Assembly (NCBI RefSeq): GCF_018531375.1
Contig: NZ_JAHBOH010000001.1
Span: 1-64,000, forward strand
Length of the DNA stretch: 64,000 bases
Direction of reading: 5' to 3'
Origin: Cellulomonas fulva
GTDB lineage: Bacteria; Actinomycetota; Actinomycetes; Actinomycetales; Cellulomonadaceae
Position 1 is the first letter of the stretch. Every line of letters begins with the position of its first letter. A program made the translations under genes and the position numbers. The notes beneath the pieces were generated by a model. That model was not told the DNA's origin, made no database searches, and was given only the letters and a program-made list of their open reading frames with translations. Shown piece after piece: positions 17,767 through 24,362 of the stretch.

Positions 17767-20169
17767 TCAGGCTGCACGGTCCACCAGCCCCGCCCCCAGC
17801 CGGACGACCGTCCCCGCACGCAGCAGCACGCGGCGGTGCACGCCGTCCGCGACGACCTCGCGCTCGCCGTCCGCACCGGGCCGCAGCACGAGCTCGACGA
17901 GCCGGCCGGACGCCCACCGCAGGTCGACCCCGAGCCGACCGCGGGCGCGCAGCCCGCGGATCTCGCCGTCGGGCCAACCCGGGGGCAGCGCCGGCAGCAC
18001 GTGCAGGCGCGTGCGGCTCGAGCAGAGCAGCGCCTCCGCCATGGCGGCGACGAGGCCCAGGTTGCCGTCCACCTGGAACGGCGGGTGCGTCGAGAAGAGG
18101 TTCGGCAGCAGGCCGCCCGCCCACGGGCCGCCCTCCGGACCCGCCGCCGTCAGCGCCTCGGCGAGCGCCTCGCCGACCGCGCTCCCGTCACCGAGGCGCG
18201 CCCGCAGCGCGGCCTTCCAGGCCATCGACCAGCCGGTCGAGCCAGGGCCGCGGCTGTCCAGGCTCGCGCGCGCGGCCTCGGTGAGGTCCCAGGGGTCGTC
18301 GACCAGCTCGTCGAGCGGGTACAGCCCGACCAGGTGCGACAGGTGCCGGTGGTGCGGGTCGACGGCGGGCGCGCCGTCCGGCCACTCGCGCAGCAGGCCG
18401 TCCGCGCCCACCTGCGGGCGCGGCAGCCGCGACACCGCGTCCAGCCAGCGGGGCGCGAGCGGCTCGTCGACGCCGAGCACGTCCACCGCCTCGAGGCAGT
18501 GGCTCAGCAGGTCACGGGCGAGGGCCACGTCCACGGTCGAGCCCGCGCACAGGGCCGCCTCCCGGCCGTCGCGCACCCGCATGTTCTCCGGGGACGACGA
18601 CGGGCTCGGCACCAGCACGCCGTCCACCTCGACCAGCCAGTCCAGCACGAAGGCCGCCGCGCCGCGCAGGAGCGGCCAGACGTCCCGCAGCACCTCCTCG
18701 TCGAGCGTGTACTCGTAGCGGTCCCACAGGTGGCGGCACAGCCACGCCCCGCCCATCCACCACGACGCCCACGCCGGGTCGCCGTGCCCGCCGCCCACCG
18801 GGAGCGCCCAGCCCCAGACGTCGCTGTTGTGGTGCGCGACCCACCCGACGCACCCGTACAGCTCGCGCGCGACCGCCTCGCCCTCGCGGGCGAGCACCCG
18901 CACCAGGTCGACCAGCGGGGCGACGCAGGCGCCGAGCCCCGTGGGCTCCGCCGGCCAGTAGGCCATCTGCAGGTTGATGTTGAGCGTGTACGCGCTCGAC
19001 CAGGGTGGCTGCGGCTCGTCGTTCCAGACGCCTTGGAGGTTCACGGGCGGGGCGCCCGGCCGGGACGCCGCCATCAGCAGGTAGCGCCCGAACGCGAACG
19101 CCGCCTGGGACCGCTCGCCCAGGGTCGCGCGCTCCAGGGCGTCCGGGAGCAGCAGGTCCACGGGCGGCCCGAGCTCGAGCCGCGTCGCGTCGGCGAGCGC
19201 CCGGTGGTCCTCGACGTGCCGCCGCAGCGCCAGGTCGCCCGCGTCGGGAGAGGTCGGCAGGGCCGCCTGGGCGCGCGCCCGGCACTCCCGCTCCGCCTCC
19301 GCGGCGTGCCCGAGCGGACCGGGCTCCGGCCAGCGGGACGTCGTCGCCGTCGCGAGCACGAGCTCGACCCAGGACGCTCCCGTGACGCTCACGTGCCCCG
19401 GCGTGCCGCTCGCCCGTCCGTCCGTGGCCACGAGCACGGTCGCGTAGCCCACGAGGGTGGGGGCGGGGCCCGACGACGTGCGCGCGGGCCGCCCCGGCTC
19501 GTGGCCGGGAGCGACGTCCGCCGGCAGCTCCAGCCGGACCTGCGCGCCCGCCCGGCCCGCGGGCTCCCCCAGGACGAGCGCACTCGGGCCGCCCGGCTGC
19601 GCACCGCGCAGGCGGGCCTCCAGCCCGAACCTCCCCGCCGCCACACGCCACCGGCCGTGCAGGCACCCGTCGAGCGCGCTGGTGAACCAGGTGATCTCGA
19701 GGTCCGCACCGCCCAGACGCGCCGCCTCGTGCGCCACGCCGTCACGCAGGTCGAGGCGGCGACCGGCGTACCGGCGCCACGGGTCCGCCTCCGTGGCTGG
19801 CTCGTCGGGCTCGTCGGGCTCGTCGCACGACGACACGTCCACGACGAGGTCGACGAACGGCTGGTACGCCTGCGCGTACGGCCCCTGGAACCGCTGAGCC
19901 AGCCGTCGCGCCTCGTCGTCCCGGCCGTCCGCGACCGCCGCACGCAGGTCCGCGAGCAGCGCCGGCCCGGCGCCGCGCGCCCGCAGCGTGCCGAGCGCGC
20001 GGGCCGGGCCGCCGGGGTCCCCCGACCACGCCGTCGCGTCGTTGACCTGCACGCGCGCCCCCCGCAGACCGCCGTGCACCATCGCCCCGAGGCGGCCGTT
20101 CCCGAGCGGGAACGCCTCGTCCCAGTGGTGCGCGGGGGTCGCGAAGCGGAGCGTGTCGCCCGAGGGCAC
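17767..20169 (-). CDS. GH95 alpha-L-fucosidase (or alpha-L-galactosidase)
   Basis: 800 aa from a GTG, no signal peptide. The N-terminal beta domain begins WDEAFPLGNGRLGAMV. The (alpha/alpha)6 catalytic part carries Asn397 and Asn399 (TLNIN), Glu528 (SPSSSPEN) and Asp701 (FQVDGN). These correspond to Asn421, Asn423, Glu566 and Asp766 of the bifidobacterial AfcA 1,2-alpha-L-fucosidase. HRHLSHLVGLYP is a family hallmark. Inverting hydrolysis of alpha-1,2-linked L-fucose, as at the tip of xyloglucan side chains, is likely. Last gene of the ABC importer operon, 9 nt after the second permease. Confidence 0.88.
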   Translation of the reverse strand: MPSGDTLRFATPAHHWDEAFPLGNGRLGAMVHGGLRGARVQVNDATAWSGDPGGPARALGTLRARGAGPALLADLRAAVADGRDDEARRLAQRFQGPYAQAYQPFVDLVVDVSSCDEPDEPDEPATEADPWRRYAGRRLDLRDGVAHEAARLGGADLEITWFTSALDGCLHGRWRVAAGRFGLEARLRGAQPGGPSALVLGEPAGRAGAQVRLELPADVAPGHEPGRPARTSSGPAPTLVGYATVLVATDGRASGTPGHVSVTGASWVELVLATATTSRWPEPGPLGHAAEAERECRARAQAALPTSPDAGDLALRRHVEDHRALADATRLELGPPVDLLLPDALERATLGERSQAAFAFGRYLLMAASRPGAPPVNLQGVWNDEPQPPWSSAYTLNINLQMAYWPAEPTGLGACVAPLVDLVRVLAREGEAVARELYGCVGWVAHHNSDVWGWALPVGGGHGDPAWASWWMGGAWLCRHLWDRYEYTLDEEVLRDVWPLLRGAAAFVLDWLVEVDGVLVPSPSSSPENMRVRDGREAALCAGSTVDVALARDLLSHCLEAVDVLGVDEPLAPRWLDAVSRLPRPQVGADGLLREWPDGAPAVDPHHRHLSHLVGLYPLDELVDDPWDLTEAARASLDSRGPGSTGWSMAWKAALRARLGDGSAVGEALAEALTAAGPEGGPWAGGLLPNLFSTHPPFQVDGNLGLVAAMAEALLCSSRTRLHVLPALPPGWPDGEIRGLRARGRLGVDLRWASGRLVELVLRPGADGEREVVADGVHRRVLLRAGTVVRLGAGLVDRAA

Positions 20170-20178
20170 GCCGTCGCC

Positions 20179-21174
20179 TCAGCCCTTGACGGCGCCGAAG
20201 ATGACGCCCTTGGTGAAGTGCCGCTGGACGAAGGGGTAGACGACCAGGATGGGGACGATCGCGAGGATCATGACCGCCATCTTGATCGGCATGCCCGTGA
20301 CCGCGCCGGTGCCGACGTCGACCTGCCCCGTCCCGCTGCCGGGCAGCGTGACGCCCTGCAGAACGTAGGAGCGCAGCACGAGCTGCAGCGGCCACTTGGC
20401 GTTGTCGTTGATGTAGAGCATCGCGTTGAAGAACGCGTTCCAGTACCCGACGCCGTAGAACAGCGCGATGACCGCGACGACCGCGCGGGACATCGGGAGC
20501 ACGATCTTGGCCAGGACCCGCCACTCCCCCGCGCCGTCGATGCGCGCGGCGTCGAGGATCGCCTGGTCGATGCCCATGAAGAAGTTCCGCAGGATCAGGA
20601 CGTTGAAGGCCGAGACCGCGCCCGGCAGGATCAGCGCCCAGTAGGTGTCGATCAGGTTGAGCGAGCTCACCAGCAGGTAGGTCGGGATCATGCCCGCGCC
20701 GAAGAACATCGTGATGAGGAAGACGAACAGGATCGGGCGGTGGCCGAACGAGCCCGGCCGCGACAGCCCGTAGGCCGCCAGCACCGACACGACGACCGAG
20801 ATGAACGTGCCCACCGCGGTGATGCCGACGCTGACGATCGCGGCGCGCGTCACGACGCCGCCGGACAGGATCTGCTTGTACGCGTTGAACGTCAGGTCAC
20901 CCGGGACGACGACGAGGCCGCCCGCGCTGATCGTCTCCTGCGTCGTCGACAGGCTGGTGACGACGACCGTCCACAGCGGGAACAGGACCGCCAGCACGAC
21001 CACCGACAGGACGACGAACTTCGTCACCTGCCCGACGGCCGAGGGCTTCTCCTCCCACACCGGGCGGTACTTGTTGCGGCGCGGCCGACGGGGCCTGCGC
21101 CCCGCGGCGTCGTCCGCGATGTCACGAGGGATGACCGCCCCTTCGGCGGAGATCTCCGGAGTCGTCCCGCTCAT
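20179..21174 (-). CDS. Carbohydrate ABC transporter permease (second subunit)
   Basis: 331 aa. After a 50-residue charged N-terminus there are six membrane segments. The EAA loop is LDAARIDGAGEWRVLAKIVLP near residue 220, the site for contact with the ATPase. It resembles the YtcP/LplC branch of CUT1 permeases that take up oligosaccharides. The ATG overlaps the stop of the first permease by ATGA. No ATPase gene is in the operon, so a shared MsiK-type ATPase elsewhere is expected, as is usual in Actinobacteria. Confidence 0.88.
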   Translation of the reverse strand: MSGTTPEISAEGAVIPRDIADDAAGRRPRRPRRNKYRPVWEEKPSAVGQVTKFVVLSVVVLAVLFPLWTVVVTSLSTTQETISAGGLVVVPGDLTFNAYKQILSGGVVTRAAIVSVGITAVGTFISVVVSVLAAYGLSRPGSFGHRPILFVFLITMFFGAGMIPTYLLVSSLNLIDTYWALILPGAVSAFNVLILRNFFMGIDQAILDAARIDGAGEWRVLAKIVLPMSRAVVAVIALFYGVGYWNAFFNAMLYINDNAKWPLQLVLRSYVLQGVTLPGSGTGQVDVGTGAVTGMPIKMAVMILAIVPILVVYPFVQRHFTKGVIFGAVKG

Positions 21175-22229
21175 GCGCGCTTGTACACCCCCGACTCACC
21201 GAACACGTGCGCGAGCTTGTTCGCCCCCAGGACGAGCGCGAGGCTCACGACACCCTTGACCAGGCCCGCGGCTGCCGCGAAGCTCCAGTCCCCGTAGATG
21301 ACACCCTGGTAGTACACGTAGGTGTCGATGACCTCGGACACGTCCGCACCGACCGCGTCGCGCTGCAGGATCAGCTGCTCGAAGCCAACGGTCAGCGCGT
21401 CGCCGAGCCGCAGGATGAGCAGGAGCACGATCACCGGCCGCAGCGCGGGCAGCGTGACGTGCCACATGCGCCGCCACCGGTTCGCCCCGTCGACCACGGA
21501 CGCCTCGTAGAGCTCGGGCGAGACCGTCGAGAGGGCGGCGAGGAAGATGATGATCCCCCAGCCCGCGTCCTTCCAGATCGCCTGCGACGTGATGAGCACC
21601 AGGAACGTGTCCGGGTTGGTCATCAGGTCGACGCTCCCGTCCAGGCCGTTGCTGCGCAGCGTCTGGTTGATCAGCCCGGCCCCGCCGAAGATCTGCTGGA
21701 AGATCGTCACCACGAGCACCCACGAGAAGAAGTGGGGCAGGTAGACGATCGACTGGATCGTGGTGCGGATCCGCGGCGAGATCACGCTGTTGAGCAGCAG
21801 CGCCAGGAAGATCGGCACCGGGAAGAAGAACACGAGCTGGAACACCGTGATGGTCAGCGTGTTCTCGACCGCGTGCAGGAACGCCGGGTTGTTGAAGACC
21901 CGCTCGAAGTTGTCCCAGCCGACGAACGGGCTGTGGAGGAACCCCTGGTACGGCGAGTAGCTCTGCCACGCGATGATGTTGCCGAGCATCGGCACGTAGG
22001 CGAAGACCGCCAGCAGCGCGACCGCCGGCACCGTCATCAGCAGCAGCGAGCGGTCCCGCTTGAGCTTGGTCGTCCAGCTGAGCTTGCGCACCGGGACCGC
22101 CGGTTGAGCACGGCGCCCGCCCCGGCGCCGTGGCTTCCTGCCCTTCGGGGCCGTCTCCCCGGGCTCGCCGGCGGGGCCGGCGACCGGGTCCGGGGAGACG
22201 ACCCCGTCGGTGACTCGCACGTCGGTCAC
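21171..22229 (-). CDS. Carbohydrate ABC transporter permease (first subunit)
   Basis: 352 aa from a GTG that overlaps the stop of the solute-binding protein (GTGA). A 65-residue basic and disordered N-terminus precedes six membrane helices. The EAA loop reads YEASVVDGANRWRRMWHVTLP near residue 225. It is an LplB/YteP-like CUT1 permease. The longer frame that runs into the upstream gene is a shadow. Confidence 0.88.
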   Translation of the reverse strand: MTDVRVTDGVVSPDPVAGPAGEPGETAPKGRKPRRRGGRRAQPAVPVRKLSWTTKLKRDRSLLLMTVPAVALLAVFAYVPMLGNIIAWQSYSPYQGFLHSPFVGWDNFERVFNNPAFLHAVENTLTITVFQLVFFFPVPIFLALLLNSVISPRIRTTIQSIVYLPHFFSWVLVVTIFQQIFGGAGLINQTLRSNGLDGSVDLMTNPDTFLVLITSQAIWKDAGWGIIIFLAALSTVSPELYEASVVDGANRWRRMWHVTLPALRPVIVLLLILRLGDALTVGFEQLILQRDAVGADVSEVIDTYVYYQGVIYGDWSFAAAAGLVKGVVSLALVLGANKLAHVFGESGVYKRA

Positions 22230-23893
22230 TGCGCGTCCAGGATCTCCTGGTAGAACGCCCGCAGCTGGTCGCCACCGGAGGACTGCCAGGTCGCGATCGC
22301 CGCGTCCAGGTCGTCGAGCGACTTGCGGCCGCGGGAGATGTCCTTCTCCAGGTCGACGAACGGCTGCCCGATCGAGGCGTACTGCGGCGGCTCGACGATC
22401 TGCATCGCGAAGAAGAGCGGCTCCTCCACGTACTGCGCGGCGTCCGCCATCCAGGTGCTGTAGGCCTCGACGAACCCGGGGTACTGCACCTTGGCGTTCG
22501 CGACCGGCGGGTCGACCAGGAAGATGTACGTCGGCTGCAGCTCCGTCGCCGCGAGCTCGGTGGGCACCGGGAGGCCGTCGTCGCCCTTGGTGTAGTGCAC
22601 GCCCTCGACGCCGTTGTTGATGACGTCGAACTCGGTGGTGCCGAAGGGGGCGGCCAGGACGTTCGCGAGAGCGAGCAGCTCCTTGATCCGCGCCTCGTCG
22701 TCCGACTTCTTGAGGAACGAGAAGATGTTGACCGGGTTGGCCTGCCACAGCACGGGCGTCCCGCCCGTCGCCGAGATCGGCGCGAACGGCTGCTGCGCGT
22801 AGTCCGGGTTGGCTGCGAGGTTGTCCCGCAGCGCCTCGTTCCAGCCGCCGAGGCCGTCGGACGAGATGAGGCTCTGGCCGCCCTGGAACCGGGTCTTGGC
22901 CTCGCCCGTGTTGCCGGCGACGGCGTCCGGGTGGACCGAGCCGGACGCGAAGAGCCGGGCGTTCCAGTCGAGCGCCGCGCGGTACTCCTCGGTCTCGACG
23001 CGGTGGACCAGCTTGTCGCCGTCGAGCTTCCACTTCGGCGGGACCTGGTACATCTGCGTCGCCGTGACCCACAGGTCCTCGGCGCCGTACACCTTGCCGC
23101 CCGTGAGCTGCTTCGCGAGCTCGAGCAGGTCCTCGGAGGTCTTCACGTCGACCGTGACGCCCATCTTCTCGATGAGGTCCTTCCGGTAGAACGTGGCGTC
23201 CGTGATGATCTCGCCCGGGAACGGCAGCGCGTACAGGCGGTCGTTGAAGACGCCGAACTTCCACGCGGCCGTCGGGATGTTGGCGAGGTTGGGGTACTCC
23301 TTGACCTTGTCGCCCGCCAGGTAGTCGGTCAGGTCCTGGAAGAGGTTGGGCACGACCTCGGCGCCGAACCGCGGCGGGATGTTCCACGTCGGCACGCAGA
23401 CCCAGTCCGGGACGTCCTTGGCGGACGCCAGCACCGTCGCGAGCTTGTCGCCGTAGGTGTTCCCGTCGGAGATCTGGAACGCGATCGTCGACCCGAGGAC
23501 CGCGTTCACCGCCTCGTAGTACTGGTTGCCGTCGACCGGCGGGATGGTGCCCCACAGGGGGGTCATCGCCGTGAACGTCGCACCCGAGCCCGGAGGGGTC
23601 TCGACCGACTGCACGAGCGAGTCGGGGATGGTCGCGTACCCCGGCGTCGAGCCCTCGACGCTCGGGAAGTCCGGTGCGACGTACTCGATCGGGTAGTAGC
23701 CCGGCAGGATCCCGGTGGACACGGTGGCCTGGGCCGTGGGCGCGGCAGCGCCCCCGCCCCCGCCACCGCTGCACGCCGACAGCAGCGACGGCACGCCGAC
23801 GACGGCCGCGCCGGCGGCGATCATCCCGAGGAACCCACGGCGACCGACCTGCAGCTCGTTGAGCCGGCCGGTGCGAGGGGTGGAGCTGTTCAT
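22226..23893 (-). CDS. Oligosaccharide-binding lipoprotein with Tat-like signal
   Basis: 555 aa. The start is the ATG giving MNSSTPRTGR, with GGGAGTGAGG upstream; the longer frame extends into the promoter. The signal region has GRRGFLGM, a twin-arginine motif, then a hydrophobic stretch and lipobox LLSAC near residue 40, followed by polyglycine. The mature protein is a long (about 515 residue) LplA/LipO-like solute-binding protein, a size seen for binders of larger oligosaccharides. It should capture the sugar outside the membrane and deliver it to the two permeases encoded downstream. Confidence 0.88.
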   Translation of the reverse strand: MNSSTPRTGRLNELQVGRRGFLGMIAAGAAVVGVPSLLSACSGGGGGGAAAPTAQATVSTGILPGYYPIEYVAPDFPSVEGSTPGYATIPDSLVQSVETPPGSGATFTAMTPLWGTIPPVDGNQYYEAVNAVLGSTIAFQISDGNTYGDKLATVLASAKDVPDWVCVPTWNIPPRFGAEVVPNLFQDLTDYLAGDKVKEYPNLANIPTAAWKFGVFNDRLYALPFPGEIITDATFYRKDLIEKMGVTVDVKTSEDLLELAKQLTGGKVYGAEDLWVTATQMYQVPPKWKLDGDKLVHRVETEEYRAALDWNARLFASGSVHPDAVAGNTGEAKTRFQGGQSLISSDGLGGWNEALRDNLAANPDYAQQPFAPISATGGTPVLWQANPVNIFSFLKKSDDEARIKELLALANVLAAPFGTTEFDVINNGVEGVHYTKGDDGLPVPTELAATELQPTYIFLVDPPVANAKVQYPGFVEAYSTWMADAAQYVEEPLFFAMQIVEPPQYASIGQPFVDLEKDISRGRKSLDDLDAAIATWQSSGGDQLRAFYQEILDAQ

Positions 23894-24031
23894 GGACGTC
23901 CTCACTCCCTTATGCGGACGAACCCTGCGCGCGGGGTGCACAGGGCAGGCACCTGCTGTGGCCGGGTCACGATCGACGACGATCGTCACCACCCGGTCGA
24001 GCCGGCGGCCGCAAACCGTCGACCTCCGTCG

Positions 24032-24045
24032 TCGAAGCGGTTCGA
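24032..24045. promoter_or_regulatory. LacI-family operator of the ABC importer operon
   Basis: TCGAAGCGGTTCGA, at the predicted start of transcription, 6 nt downstream of the -10 at 24057-24052. Binding would block the importer and GH95 operon. Confidence 0.82.
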
Positions 24046-24051
24046 CGGGTG

Positions 24052-24080
24052 AAGTTAGCCCGGACGGCTCCCGATTGCAA
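24052..24080 (-). promoter_or_regulatory. Promoter of the ABC importer-GH95 operon
   Basis: Minus-strand -35 TTGCAA (24080-24075), exactly 17-nt spacer, -10 TAACTT (24057-24052). A good sigma-A-type promoter followed directly by the operator. The 469-nt interval 23894-24362 holds this promoter, the two operators and a 12-bp repeat, and no gene. Confidence 0.72.
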
Positions 24081-24229
24081 CAGTCGCCGCCCGGGCACGC
24101 GGGACCGTGACCGAATCGTGGTCAAACCACCGGTCTTCTCCCCGTTCGTCGTGGGGTTGCGCGGCCGGCGGGACGCTGTGCGAGGATCTGGTCCGGCACG
24201 ACGCCGACGTCGGGATGTGACCTGAGTCA

Positions 24230-24243
24230 TCGAAACGGTTCGA
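24230..24243. promoter_or_regulatory. LacI-family operator of the GH3 gene
   Basis: TCGAAACGGTTCGA lies 119 nt upstream of the GH3 GTG and 198 bp (start to start) from the operator at 24032. The pair could also act by looping. I could not pick out a clear promoter for GH3. Confidence 0.8.
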
Positions 24244-24247
24244 CTGG

Positions 24248-24283
24248 CGTGCACCGCAGCGTGCACCGCAGTGTGCACCGCGG
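24248..24283 (+). repeat. Three copies of a 12-bp repeat in the GH3 leader
   Basis: GTGCACCGCAGC, GTGCACCGCAGT and GTGCACCGCGGC follow each other just downstream of the operator at 24230-24243. They lie in the untranslated leader if GH3 begins at 24363. Each unit contains the palindrome GTGCAC. Confidence 0.75.
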
Positions 24284-24362
24284 CGCGCTCCCGGGGCGGC
24301 CGAGCCCCGTCGTCGTCCAGCCGTGCCGGCCGCTCGACCCCACTCGACGAGGAGCCCCGCAC

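Noticed and set aside
17836..21297. 1153-codon plus-strand open frame
   Set aside because: Antisense shadow of GH95 and both permeases; those have full family motifs and this has none.
20179..22229. Missing ATPase gene as a sign of a broken importer
   Set aside because: Actinobacterial CUT1 importers normally share one MsiK-type ATPase encoded elsewhere.
21171..23774. Fusion of the binding protein and permease in one 867-codon frame
   Set aside because: The upstream part is an out-of-frame shadow of the binding protein; the permease starts at the GTG at 22229.
24248..24283. Three short direct repeats considered as a CRISPR array
   Set aside because: 12-bp units without spacers, and no cas genes nearby.
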